From assembly GCA_029204225.1 (NCBI GenBank), contig CM055113.1:15707971-15771970 (forward strand): DNA of 64,000 nucleotides, given 5' to 3'. This document shows, in pieces, positions 24,421-36,453 of the stretch. Both the position numbers and the translations under genes were made by a program. The notes beneath the pieces were generated by a model, which was not told the origin of the DNA, ran no database searches, and worked only from the letters and a program-made list of their open reading frames with translations. Within the stretch, counting starts at the first letter, position 1; the number at the start of each line of letters is the position of its first letter. The DNA is from Diphasiastrum complanatum. Its lineage: Eukaryota > Streptophyta > Lycopodiopsida > Lycopodiales > Lycopodiaceae.

Positions 24421-26158
24421 GAGAGAGATCCAATTTTCTAAGAGTTGCTTCCTTTGTAGAGGGCAAGATCTAGAAGCTCATTTTGTGTTGTTATTGGTGG
24501 AGAGTTTGTCTTCCCCTAAGTGATCAAATCTTTCTAAGTGGCATTAGCTCTTTGAAGCACAATATCTTAGTGAGAAAAATCACAACTTTTGATTTTGAAT
24601 TTCATTCCAAGTCATAAAAGGTAGAGTAATTGGTGGAATCCAATAGGAGTGATTGAGTTCAATTTGTTGAGCAAAAATTGACATAGAATGTATGAAACTC
24701 AAATTAGTTCTATTCAACTTTCTTTGTGAGAGTGTGAGGGTCAATTTGTGATCCCACTAGATGTCTAGAATGAGGAGTCCATAATTGAGTATTCATGCAT
24801 GGTTGAGATCTTTGTGAATCTCTAATTGTTTAAATTTTTTAAGCTTTTTGAAAAATTGATGGTATAGTTTGTTGTCAAATCAAATCAAATTCTTTCTAAA
24901 TCTCAAGGGTGAGATTATTTGGGTCAAGAGTGAGTCCAAAAGAAGTGATTAAGTTTGATTTTCATGTGTTTGAAACAAAACCCATCTTTTGTTCAAGAAT
25001 CTCAAGTGTTGAGAGAACTAGTCAAGTGAAAAGAAAAATCTAGGTGTCAAATCTTTTCATATCCATTTCAATTTTCAAAAGAAAGAGTCACTGGTATTTG
25101 ATGAGTCCAATAGGAGATTGGATCTAATTTCTTTTGTGATTTGATTCAAAGATTGTGCACTTTTGTCTTAGTGATCAAAGCGAAGTTTCCAAGTGACTAG
25201 TCATTAGTGTGAAGATTGATTCTTAGGTTTGTGAGCTAGTTCTTTTGTAGATCATTCTAGATTATTGAAGATGTTCAAATCTAGTCTCTTGAAAGTCACA
25301 AATTACATTTGTAGAATCATATCACAGGTTTTTATTCACATGGCATCAATAGGTGGCATCCTATTGAAGGAAAGAAAGGATCCTAAGTGCAACCTTTGTG
25401 GCAAGGGAGGATATTTTTTCTCAAGATGCTACAAAAAGAAGACCAATCCATCCAAGGAGAACCAAAGCAAGAGGGCCGAGGTGAAGGATGGAGCTTCCAG
25501 TTCAAAATGAAAATACAAGAAGGACAAGTCCAAGGAAAGGTGTTTCCTTTGTGGAAAGGTGAATGAGGCTTGGAGTCTCACAAGGACTTGCAAGATTTGT
25601 CTTCAAGAGTCCATCACAACACATGTCAAATGTTTTGAAATTTTTCATTTGGAAGTGCATTGTTTGGTTCAAGATGCAAAGATAGATGTCACTTTCATGA
25701 AAGTAACTTGCATTTATTTCATGTCCTTGGAAAGTATTTTGCTTGGAACTTTGGACAAGTTCAAACTTATTGTTATTATCCAAGAGAAATCAATCAAGAA
25801 TAAGGAGCAATCACAAAATGAAAATAGTTTCATTTATGCTCTCATGTCAACTTATGAAGAACCATTTTGCTTTGAAGAGATTTTTGTATCTCAAAGGTAA
25901 GAAGGAGCAAGCCTCAAGGTCAAGCATCTACATGAAAATTGGAAGGAATCAATTTTGGAGGTGCTAGGATGGTGCAAAGCTCTCAAGTTCATCAAAGATG
26001 TCAACATCAAAGAAGCACTATCATGGATATGGTGATTTCAGATCAACATCAAGTTCATTGGCTGATCTTCACACCTTTTGAACCAGCAAAGACCAATTTA
26101 GCCCATGGAGTCAAATTCAAGATCATGATGTTTTCCATCAAGCTAGATTTTTGAGGAG
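24421..26158 (+). pseudogene. Copia internal remnant with gag knuckle
   Basis: 24480-25330 looks like the long untranslated leader of a copia element. 25340-25600 encodes a CNLCGKGGYFFSRC knuckle in which the His is replaced by Tyr, and a second Cys-containing block, with a stop at 25508-25510 between them. 25600-26150 keeps open frames but no recognisable protease, integrase or RT. The PPT-like TTTTTGAGGAG and an LTR start follow at 26159. A matching 5' LTR was not seen, so the element is truncated, or never had pol. Confidence 0.55.
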
Positions 26159-26984
26159 TGTGAAAAATGCAAAAATAAGTTTGGTAGAGGCCAAAAATCT
26201 TGTATATAGATAAACACACATGTGTGAGCCTGTTCACATGTGTGAAAATAGTGTACTTGTCATGTACCATAATCATATAGCTTGTACATGATTTAATTCA
26301 AGTTCTAGTGGCTAAAAAGGCCAAAAACTAGTTTTCTAGACATATGACACATGGCATCAATCTATTAATTGCATGACACATCCTTTGGTTAGGTTTCATA
26401 TCCCATGTGTAGAGGACAGCTCACATGTGTGGAATAAGCTGAAGTAGGCGAATTTTGACTTCTAGAAGATATCCAAATAGATCTCCATATAGAAGGAAAA
26501 TGGACCAAAAGTGCTCAAAATAGAAGGTTTTGTCCAAGTGTCAGTTTTGCATGATGAATCATCATATGACAAAGCACCTTCACACATGTGGGATCATAGG
26601 GATGATCACTACCACGAGCTCCCACTTATTGTATATATAGAGCCACATTTGGCCATAATCAATGTGAGACACCAATCTTGGTTTTGGAAGCAATTTTGAG
26701 TGATTCTCTCCATTTGTCTACATTTGTTTTGATTATTTTGAGGTTCTATCAATGTGTACTTGATTTTCAGGTTGGAGTCCATACTCAGACAGTGTTTCAC
26801 ACGTGTGAAACCAGAAAGTACACCTACCTTCAATTAATGATTGTTCTTGTTAGGATTTTGTGTCTAGAATTGATCTAGATTGATTTTAATCTCAAGTAGA
26901 TTGATAGATCAAGTAATCTGACAACCAATCCCTCTTGAGGATCAGATCAGGATCCACTCTTGGTCCTTTTTGTATTTTTGCACA
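26159..26984 (+). repeat. Copia 3' LTR, 826 bp
   Basis: Starts TGTGAAAAATG after a purine stretch and ends TTTTTGCACA. The intact element at 53019 has TGTGAAAATTG and TTTTTCACA, so the two are related families. It has GTATATATAG (TATA-like) at 26631-26640 and several CACATGTG/CACGTG cores. 26620-26984 is duplicated at 1-365. Confidence 0.7.
26794..26811. promoter_or_regulatory. Perfect 18-bp palindrome with G-box core in the LTR
   Basis: GTTTCACACGTGTGAAAC has the CACGTG core bound by plant bZIP and bHLH factors. The copy at 175-192 is identical, and the intact LTR has a related TTTCGCACGTGTGAAC at about 53094-53110 and 58870-58886. A role in LTR transcription is inferred. Confidence 0.45.
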
Positions 26985-27283
26985 ATAGTGACATGTACTT
27001 GATTTTTGTTTCTCGCAGAAAAACTATTTTCAAGATAAAATATGGTGCACATGCGTCAAGTGTGATGGGCAAAAGATGCGTGAAAGATGCATTGTTGAAA
27101 ATAATTTGTGGAAGTTTGGACGAAAAAGATGAGGGTCAACCATCGAATTTGGAAGACGTTGAGGTTTGTTGACTTTATATGATTGTTTTTAATTATAATG
27201 TTCATCAATCTATGTTTGTCACTTATTGAATTTGTTTAATGTGTGTAACCAATAAATCGAATGCCTTTCCATGGAGTTGATCC
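26985..27283 (+). pseudogene. Unrecognised exon-like fragment, copy 2 (left part)
   Basis: Counterpart of 366-664. The ATG-initiated frame (ATG 27261) is cut at codon eight by the copia insertion at 27284 and resumes at 33238. Without the insertion it would be open to 33465, unlike copy 1, which has an internal stop. Confidence 0.35.
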
Positions 27284-27559
27284 AGTTAGAATTAAAGTTA
27301 GAATCACTGTGTTACTGTACTGTGGGTCCTATCAGTGGATAAGGATCAGTTGGCCTCACCACGAGGCAAGTCGACGGGACACGCGTCCCGCCAACGGCAA
27401 CCTGGGTCATGCATGGGTTGCCTGAGTGAACAACTATATGTATAGTGTAATTTCATTTTGAGAAATACAGTTGCTATGTGAGCTTGCTGAGGAGAGCACT
27501 TTTTAGTTTGTGTTACTGTGTAGCATGATCTGTGTTCCTGTGCAAAGCAGATTCCAAGT
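27284..27559 (+). repeat. 5' LTR of decayed copia
   Basis: Pairs with 32960-33237. The left edge is fixed by the duplication copy without the insertion; the right edge touches the primer-binding site. Confidence 0.85.
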
Positions 27560-27572
27560 TGGTATCAGAGCC
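27560..27572 (+). other. Primer-binding site, initiator tRNA-Met
   Basis: TGGTATCAGAGCC starts immediately after the LTR, matching the usual plant copia primer site. Confidence 0.9.
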
Positions 27573-28844
27573 GTACAGGGAGTGTACACAGTACAGTGTC
27601 GCCGTTGAAGAGAGCTTCGGGAGAACTGTCTTCTAAGACGGAAAGAGAAGCACTGGTTCACAGTTTCTAATTTATAGAGACTTGCTAAGTTCAGCAGAGG
27701 GATTATTAGCCTGTGCATAGCATCAGACAGGGAAAAATTTGGTGAAAAATTGACAATTTCGAAGCCAGCTGAAAATTGAAAACCAGACTTGGGGTTACGG
27801 TTTTTATACATAACTGGTGATTTCTTTGTTGTTTGTGCACCATTTTGGATGCCATAAGGACAGGAAGGAAGCTAATCACACTATCAATCAGCCATGGAGA
27901 GATTTTGAGGTTTATGTCAGAGATTTGTCTCCAGACAGTTAACCTAGCAGATTTGCGGTAAAAAGGTGAAAAAGCCACTTTGACAAGTTGAGCTAAAATC
28001 ACCGTTTCTCCACGGAATTTCCTGACTGAACACTCTATAGTCATGGATTCAGTATGGCGTCCCTGCTCCAGGCCTCAGATCGTGCTCAAAACGATCCACA
28101 GGAGAGCTTGATCTGATGTTTTTCAGAGAAGGGAGGCGCAGCCGTAGGCAGGGAAGTCGCGGGCAGTTCGCGCATTCAACGCGATGAAGAACTCAGTGTA
28201 CCGAAGTTCATAGCGTATGCAGGAGTTTGGTTCGATGCCCAGATGTACTTTGAACCTTTAGATGAGGTGTCAAGTGAATCAACGGTCCAGAATCTGTGAT
28301 GGGAGAGAAATTTGAACCACAAGATTTGGTTCAGCCATTGGATGAGCTTTAAATAGGGTCTTGAAGAATTGAAGTGCATTCTGCCCTTCAACTTCATTAA
28401 AAATTTTCATACTGAAAGTTGAGTTGGGTCCCTTCACAAGTGAAGAGTGAAGTTTCATCAAAGTGAAGAAACAGTTCACAAGCTAGAAAAGTCCCTATTT
28501 TTGGGTCCTTTGCCCGTTTTGACCCAAACAAAAGGCTATAACCTCCAAACGAAGGCACCCGGACTGTACCTGCAAGTACGGTACAGCAAAACTGAGCGGT
28601 TGCAGCAGAGAAAGTGTTTGGAGTATGCCAGAAGTAGTTTCACCATTCCACTGGGCACGTTGTTGGGAATTGACGACTGAGTGCATTTCGGAAGGTGACG
28701 CCGATTTGGCTCTCAAATTGGTGGAAAAGTGGTGAGTGGCCTGGTAGGAAAAAAAGTGCAGGTCATTATTTTCAACTTATGACATCACTGCTGGCCTCGA
28801 CATACTGTTCTTAGCCTAAGGTAGAAGTTTCAAGCAGTTTTGCG
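27573..28844 (+). other. Untranslated leader of decayed copia
   Basis: About 1.27 kb between primer site and gag with no conserved frame. It probably held the packaging signal when active. Confidence 0.6.
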
Positions 28845-29660
28845 ATGGCAAACATGGGAGAGTCCATTTTGAGTGAAAGTAGCAAATTGGACGGGATTTC
28901 CAACTATGCAGTGTGGAAATTCAAAATGAAAAACATACTGATGGAGAAAGATGTGTGGGAAGTCATCACAGGTGATGAGAGAAGGTTGCCAAATGAAGTA
29001 GACATCAAAGTGTTTGACAAAAAGATGAGGAAAGCTTTGACCTTCATTAACTTGTCAGTGAAGGATCACATCATTACCCACATTTGTGATGCTATTACAC
29101 CCAGACAGGCATGGGATGTGCTAAAGGAGCAGTTCGAGACGTCAAATCCATCAAGAATCATGTGTCTGAAGTCAAAGTTGAATAGTGCCCGCATGGAGAA
29201 AGGAGAGCACATTCAGACGTACATGACTAGAATCAAGACAATGAGAGATGAACTGCATTCTAATGGAGAGCACATACGTGATGTGGAGCTGGTGCATAAT
29301 GCATTATGCGGCATTGTAGAACCCTATCAGATGTTTGTGAGTGGAATAGCATCAAGAGAAAGATTGCCAACCTTTGACGAGCTCACAGGAATCTTGATGT
29401 AGGAAGAGCAACGACGAGAAATGGTGAAAGCTAGACATCAAAATACTGATGATCAGGCACTTGCGACACGCCAAAACAAGGCAAGGGCAAGGGCAAGAAG
29501 AAGACTAAATAGCAATTTGCCAAGTCTCAGAAGGATGAGGGATCTTCCAGCAAAACTAAGAAGAAAGTCGAGTGCTTCCATTGTGGTAAAAAGGGCCACT
29601 GGAAGAGTGAATGTCGCAAATTCCTGGCGGAACAAGGCAAGGGAAAACCAAAACAAGTAG
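28845..29660 (+). pseudogene. Copia gag, broken
   Basis: Starts at ATG 28845. Capsid part: LDGISNYAVWKFKM, then DVWEVITGD, AWDVLKEQFETSN and MEKGEHIQTYMTRI, the usual plant copia gag pattern. TAG at 29400-29402 ends the first frame after 185 codons. The Lys/Gly linker that follows has lost one base near 29477. The knuckle CFHCGKKGHWKSEC (CX2CX4HX4C) is intact at 29573-29614, in the shifted frame. It would have formed the virus-like particle and bound the genomic RNA. Confidence 0.85.
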
Positions 29661-32600
29661 GTAACCTTGTCGATGAGGGTGAGATTGAAGACTCTAGCAT
29701 CTTCATATCTGCATTGTCATCTAATCAAGATGATCAAGCATGGTATATTGACTCAGGAGCCACAAGACACATGACATGTAATAAGAACTGGTTCAGTAGT
29801 TTGAAGGCATTGGATAATGGAACATCTGTTTCACAAGCAAATGGTGAGGTGTGCATGATCAAGGGGATAGGCACAGTTTCAATCCAACTGCCTGACGGCA
29901 AAAGCAGGATGATCAGGGAGGTACTTTACATAACAGGTTTGAAGAAAAATCTACTTTCTGTTGGAGTCATTACTGATCAAAAGTTGAAAGTAGAATTCAC
30001 CCATGATCGTTGCTTTGTGAAGGATGTGAACCAAAAGTTCAAAGTTATTGCGAATGGAGTAAGAGAGCGCAATACAAAATTGTACAGGTTGAATGCCACA
30101 ATCAAGGGGCAACATGGACTTGTATCATTCGTTCCTTCGCAAACTGAGTTGTGGCACAAGAGGCTTGGTCACTTGAACTTGGGAAGCCTCAGTTTGATGA
30201 GAAAATTGGAGATGGTAACAGGACTGCCTACAATAGAAGATCACTTGAAATCGATGTGCGAATCTTGTATATATGGGAAGCAACATCGAGAGAAGTTCAA
30301 TAAAGGGGGTGTTGCAAGAGCAAAGAACATCCTGGATTTAATCCACACAGATTTATGCGGGCCCATGAGGACCATGTCCTTAGGAAAGCCTTTTATTTTA
30401 TGACCTTTATTAATGATATGTCACGTAAGACGTGGATATACTTCTTGAAGAAGAAATCAGATGCTTTTGATAACTTCAAGAACTTCAAAAACTTGGTCGA
30501 AAATTAGACAGATAAGAAGATCAAAGTCCTAAGATCAGATAGTGGAGGTGAGTATAAGTCTAATGACTTCAATGATCTTTGTAATCAATGTGGGATTAAA
30601 AGACAATTTATGCAAGCTCATACTCTTGCTCTCAGTGGTGTAGCTGAGCGCAAAAATTGTACGATTGTGGAAAGTGCCAGATCTATGCTAGCTGAGATGA
30701 AATTACCAAAAGATTTTTGGTCAGAAGCATGTAGCACGGCAGTCTATCTTCAAAATAGAAGTCCTACCATTGCCATACCAAAAATAACACCTGAGGAAGC
30801 ATTCACAAAGAAGAAGCCAAAGGTGAACCACTTGCGAATCTTTGGATGTAAGGCCTTTGTACATATTCCTAAGGAAGAAAGACGTAAACTTGATGTAAAA
30901 TCTATCAAGTGCATATTCCTAGGATATGATGATCGCGTGAAGGGCTATAGATGTTTTGATCCAGTTGAAAACAAAATCCATATAAGCCGAGATGTTATCT
31001 TTGATGAATCCAAGATGTATGAAGACGAAGATACTGAGAAGATAGACACATCCAGTAGGAAAAATGGTATAGTGAGGATACCACCTGATGATGATCCATT
31101 CATTGACCTTCCGAGTGATGAACATGAGGATACATCTCAAGATACTACTACTCAACCTCAAGAAACAGGTTGGAGAGGTAGGGACAAACCTTTTAGTGCA
31201 AGAAGGATTGAAATTGCAGGTGACAAACGCAAGGAGAAGGATGTACCATGGGATACATTTTTACCAGGAAGCCGATCACCTGACAGAAAGATCCCTAAGT
31301 GGTTTGAGAGATTGATGGAGAGCCATGATATAGATGACTTTCCAGGATCATCCAACCAGGGAGAGCTACGAAGATCAACAAGAGAGAAGATACTACCTGA
31401 AAGGTATGAAGCAAATTATGCTCTGTTTTCCAGCATTGTTCAAAGCAAAGAACCTTCGACTTATGGTGAAGCGAAGGATGATGACATTTGGATCAAGGCC
31501 ATGGGAGAGGAGATGGAGTCAATTGCTAAGCATAGCACATGGGACTTAGTAGAACCACCAGTTGGCAAGAAATCCATTGGTTGCAAATGGGTATATAGAA
31601 CTAAGTATCATGCAGATGGAAGCATAGCAAAGCACAAAGCAAGATTGGTAATCAAAGGGTACGCACAAAATAAAGGCATTGACTATGAGGAGACCTTTGC
31701 GCCGGTGTGTAAGTGGAATACTCTGCGTCTACTTATTGCTTTAGCTTCACATCTTGGTTGGCCTTTGCATCAGATGGATGTGAAATTTGCTTTTCTTAAT
31801 GGTGAGTTAGAAGAAGAAGTGTTCATGGAACAAGCACCACGTGCGTGGTATAGCAAGATTGATGCCTACTTTCATTCATAGGGGATGGTGAGAACACATT
31901 CTGATCCAAATCTATATGTCTTATGCTTTGATGGTATGGTTGCTTTGATTGCTCTTTACGTTGATGACTTGATTATTACGGGAAATAATCAAGAGATGAT
32001 AGACATGATCAAGAAAGACCTCATGGAACAATTTGAAATGACAGATCTCAGCCTAATGCATTACTGCCTTGGAGTAGAAGTGTGGCAAAAAGGACATGAA
32101 GTGGGTTTAACACAGGTGAAGTATGTCAAAGAGTTACTACACAGGTTTAGGTTGCAGGATTGCAAACCAGTAAACACTCCTATTGAACCAAGTAAAAATA
32201 TTTCTAAGCTTGATGAATCACAGTCATTTGATGCTACGCTATATAGACAGTTAGTAGGGAGCTTGATTTAACTTACCACAACTAGACCAGATATATGCTA
32301 TGTTGTTGGCATTGTAAGTCAGTTTATGGCAGCACCTATGGAAACGCATTGAAAGCAGCTAAACGCATTTTGCGTTATGTGAAAGGTACTTCAGAGTATG
32401 GCTTGATTTACAGGAAGCGTGATGGTTTACCTGAGTTGTGTGGCTATGTGGATGCGGACTAGGGAGGTGATTATGATGATCGTAGATCCACCACAGGATA
32501 TATATTCCAGTTTTGTGGTAATTGCTTTTCCTGGTCTAGTAAGAAGCAAAGTACAATTGCTCTTTCCACCATAGAAGCAGAGTATAAGGCAATGTGTAGT

Positions 32601-32906
32601 GCTGCACAAGAAGCTATATGGTTGAGACAAATCTTGGAAGAAATTGGCATGAAGCAGAAAAATCTCACAACTATACATAGCAACAGTCAGAGTGGCATTC
32701 AGCTAGCAAAGAATCCAATGTTCCATGCGAGAACTAAACACATTGAGATTCAATATCACTTCATATGTGAGAGGCTGCTAAGTCATGAAATTCATGTTGT
32801 TCATTGTAGCACAGAAGAACAACTAGCTGATATTTTCACTAAGCCACTTACTGGAGAAAAGTTTGATAAGTTTGGATCAAAACTTTCTGTATTTAAAGTT
32901 TGTTGA
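29661..32906 (+). pseudogene. Copia pol, broken (protease, integrase, RT, RNase H)
   Basis: Protease WYIDSGATRHM (29741-29773). GAG-pre-integrase LWHKRLGHLN (about 30150) and CESCIYGKQH. Integrase HTDLCGP, a frameshift near 30395, TAG at 30505-30507, RSDSGGEY (about 30535) and GVAERKN. RT: GCKWVYRTKY, KARLVIKGYAQ, QMDVKFAFLNGELEEEVFME, then a direct jump to APRAWY: about 25 codons including the YGLKQ motif are missing. TAG at 31879-31881; YVDD intact at 31957-31968. Stops at 32269 and 32460 and a one-base loss near 32355. RNase H has STIEAEYKA and ends ADIFTKPL at about 32850. Confidence 0.9.
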
Positions 32907-32949
32907 CTTTAAAGCTATGTATATGACTGTATAAAAAATGACTCTACTT

Positions 32950-32959
32950 TAAGGGAGAG
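32950..32959 (+). other. Polypurine tract of decayed copia
   Basis: TAAGGGAGAG directly before the 3' LTR, the plus-strand priming site. Confidence 0.7.
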
Positions 32960-33237
32960 AGTTAGAATTAAAGTTATAATCATTGTGTTACTGTACTGTG
33001 CGTCCTATCAGTGGATAAGGATCAGTTGGCCTCGCCACGAGGCAAGTCGATGGGACACGCGTCCCGCCAACGAGAACCTGGGTCATGCATGGGTTGCCTG
33101 AGTGAACAACTATATGTACAGTGTAATTTCATTTTGAGAATTACAGTTGCTATGTGAGCTTGCTGAGGAGAGTGATTTTCTGTCTGTGTTAGGGTGTGTA
33201 GCATGATTACTGTTCCTGTGCAAAGCAAATTTTAAGT
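32960..33237 (+). repeat. 3' LTR of decayed copia
   Basis: 278 bp; pairs with 27284-27559 with roughly twenty differences, most of them in the last 70 bases. Confidence 0.85.
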
Positions 33238-36021
33238 GATCCTTCCATGTTTAGTTACAATCAATGTCAAGTTTTGATAGACATGAGAGAACAAAGAATG
33301 AAACAAATTCAAGAGGAAAATACAATTGGAGAAAAGAGTAATGCACTCGATTCTAATGATGATGATGATGATGAGGTACAACACGATGAAGCAATGCAAA
33401 ATATGTTTGAATCTTACTTTGAAACAAATGTAAATGATGCTACGCATACATCTTCTAATAGATAACAGACAATTTGACATTGATGAAGACGAGATTCTAT
33501 TGCGCAAGGAGACAGACACTCCTTTGTACCTAAAAGCATTCATTTCAAGACTAGCTATGTCAATTCTTATTCTAAAAATTGTTAGTATAGTAAATGGCTT
33601 TCTTTTAAGGATAAGGATCCTTGATAGATAAAATTTTTGCTAACCAAAGATACTTAAGATCTGATAGTAATCCATGTGTGAAGCCTTATGGTTTGATCAT
33701 CCTTTCGTAAATGGATTGTTATCTATCAGAAAATAAAATTTATTGATTCTTCAGTGATTGGTTATATTGATATGTACTGATACCTGTTATAGGGTATCCG
33801 AATGAATTGGTTGAACTCTAGATTATTAGATATGGTGGTTAAGGGTTATTTGGAAAGAAGAATTGGTGGTATGGGACATTAGTAATTTTGGAAAGCAAAT
33901 TCTAGGACTGTAAAGATCTGATTGTCAATGGTAAATTTGAGTACCTATTCATGATATAAAAAAATTGACCATTGGTTACTTGAAGGGTATTTTGAAAAAT
34001 TTTGAGGTTAGTCCGGACCCATAATAGTATCTCATAATTTGCAAAAACAGAGAGCCCTTAAAGCTATTTCGTATTTTTTAAAGAACGCTTAATTCTTTTA
34101 AATTTCTCAAATTTGGATATCAAATTAAATTCATATGATCCCTCCAGTATGGGAATTATTTCTAATCTGAAGGACTGTTCATAATCATGTAAATTACTAC
34201 TTGGATTAGGCTTGCAATTTAAATATTCCAAGATATTGAAAATTTCAATTTCTTAAATCCCAGATTGTCTCTTATGCATAGATACATCTCAAATAGATGA
34301 TAGTTACTATCACTTGTGTTATCTAGAGGAAAAGTCTTGTGTATAATAGAGTGAATCCTATTTGGAAGGTGCTTATTATTGACTTTTCATGATTTTGATA
34401 TTTTTATTTCATCTCTTGGACAAACTTTTATAAGAAATTGAAAATTTCTTTTGAAATGATGGGTGAAGTGATGAGTAAGATTCTATTAAAAGAACTATTA
34501 GTTGTATAGATTTGAGAGAAATTTTTTAGAGATTGTGTTAACAATCTAGAACTAGAGATGGATTGAAATTGGAAATCATTATAAGTGTTACTGAGTTAGA
34601 TCAGAAGTTACTAATCCTAGTTGTTATGGGATAGAAGTAATTTTGATCATATATTTAATCAACCTAATCTTTGTCGGAGTACTTGGATCAAGGATGGGTT
34701 GATTGGGTGAAATTTTGGTGCCAAGTTGTAAGGAGGTTAGAAAACTCTTGAGAGAGAATGTGTTCTTAGTCTCAGGAATTTTTCAGATATGCTATTTATT
34801 GAAGAGAAATAGAATTTTTTTGTAGATCAGTTACAAATCTAACAAATAAAGACATATGTGTATGTACTGGGTCATAGTGAGATTATTCACATATGTGCAC
34901 GATTAAATCTTGTATGGATCTATGATGTATTCATGATTACTAGGTTATTTGGTGCACTTAACCTAGTCGGTGAACATAGACATATGATCACGTATTGTTG
35001 GAACTGATACTTGCACAGTTAACGGATCTTTTTATGAAGGATTTATTGGTTAACTTAAAAGTGATTTGGATAAATATAAGTTGTAGTGGAAATAGCTTAA
35101 GTCCAAAAGAACTTCGGTAGTGTCACGTGAGCAAGCATACACTTAGCCGCTTTGACTAAGGTCCGATTCTTTCTCCTAGTAAGTCCATTCGACTAAGGTG
35201 AATAAGAAGTAAGAAAGTGTTTCTCAATGTCTATGCTAAGGCAATACTCTTTGAATTTGGTTGAGATGTATTTACCATTGTTGTCTGAACTCAATGCTTT
35301 GATTCTATTATTAGTTTCGAGTTCTACATGCTCATTGAATTGTCTAAAGAGGTTGAAAGCTTTCAATTTTTGCTTATTAAAATAAACACCTATTTTTCTC
35401 AAAAATTCATCAATAAAAGTAATAAAAGAACTTTGTACCAACCAAAGATAAGATTTGCATTGGGCCACATATATCTGAATGAACAACATCTAGAACACTT
35501 GTTGTTACATGCTTATGACTTGATCTAAATGGAATCTGACAATGCAGCTATGAAAGACAAGGACCCTTGTCTAGATAATTGACATCAAGTACTAGGGACT
35601 ATTTGATACAAATGTATGATTCAAGTGACGTAGCCTATAGTGCCAAAGTAATGTTTTATTAACTAGAAGAGAAGTATTTAAGACTTGACTTGTCTCAGAA
35701 GAACAATAAATCAATCTATATTTAAGTATCCATGTCTCTTTTTGAGTGCAAGGACCTTATTTGTCCTATCAAAAATTATGCATTAATTAGATTCAAATTC
35801 TATCCTCTGATCTAAATTAGTAAATTTGCTTATTGATAACAGATTTGTTAACAATTTTGGTACATACATAACATCCAGTAGTAACTTGAATTGATCATGC
35901 TTGGAAGCTCAATCTTATTGTGACTTCACCTTCAATAGTGTGTGAACTATTGTCGTCAAGATGAACTAATTTCTTTGTACCATAAGACATATAAGATTGA
36001 AATGTTCATTGTAAGGATCAT
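33238..36021. repeat. Duplication copy 2 of the 660-3444 segment
   Basis: Resumes the repeat interrupted by the copia. 33238-33465 is the rest of the unrecognised open frame (no internal stop here). 33466-35110 is the noncoding repeat. 35193-36010 on the minus strand is the decayed copia integrase fragment described for copy 1. Divergence from copy 1 is uneven, heavier near 33470-33670 than near 34860-35020. Confidence 0.75.
35193..35489 (-). pseudogene. Decayed copia integrase fragment, copy 2
   Basis: The minus-strand frame has ALSSDNNGKYISTKF and FIDEFLRKIGVYF stretches of a copia integrase core, with the same altered motif as copy 1. No functional integrase can be made. Confidence 0.6.
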
Positions 36022-36453
36022 CAAGTGAGTTCCTCTAGATCCTATTGCATGCACCAAAAGGACTATTGTGGAGCCCAACCACCCAAGTAGCTGGAAGCCA
36101 AGAGTCAATTCCCAGTCAACTTCTCCCCCGAGCTACAATGACTGAATAAAATCAGGTCCTGGATGGGTGAGTTCCTACATGTTATATAGACTTCAAAAGC
36201 CTAGGAATATTCCATATAGGATGTCAATTCTCAACCAATTGCTTCTGATCTTCTTAACATGCACTTCAAGCACTTACTATGTACTAGTTCCATAAGTCCT
36301 AATTAGAGCATTTAAGTTCTCACAAGATTATTAATTACATTTTTAATCCAGTTTGGAGTGACGTGGCATAACTAATAATCTTGTACATTGGAGTACCAAA
36401 TATTCAAGTGTGAGATTATTTCGAATCCTAATGTACAAGACGTGGACGTAACA
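36022..36453 (-). repeat. 3' LTR of the minus-strand element
   Basis: The outer start is fixed by the polypurine tract. The far end, near 36022, is placed by alignment with 39684 (TCCCTAAGATCCTG against CCTCTAGATCCTATTG). Confidence 0.55.

Larger units (their letters stand above)
27284..33237 (+). mobile_element. Decayed full-length Ty1/copia element
   Basis: 5954 bp with LTRs of 276 and 278 bp, a tRNA-Met primer site, gag, protease, integrase, RT and RNase H in copia order, and a polypurine tract. Target duplication GATCC at 27279-27283 and 33238-33242; the empty site GATCC is at 660-664 in the other duplication copy, which proves both edges. The LTRs differ at roughly twenty positions, and the coding region has stops, frameshifts and a deletion, so it is dead. 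The LTR ends are AGTTAG...AAGT, not TG...CA. Confidence 0.92.
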
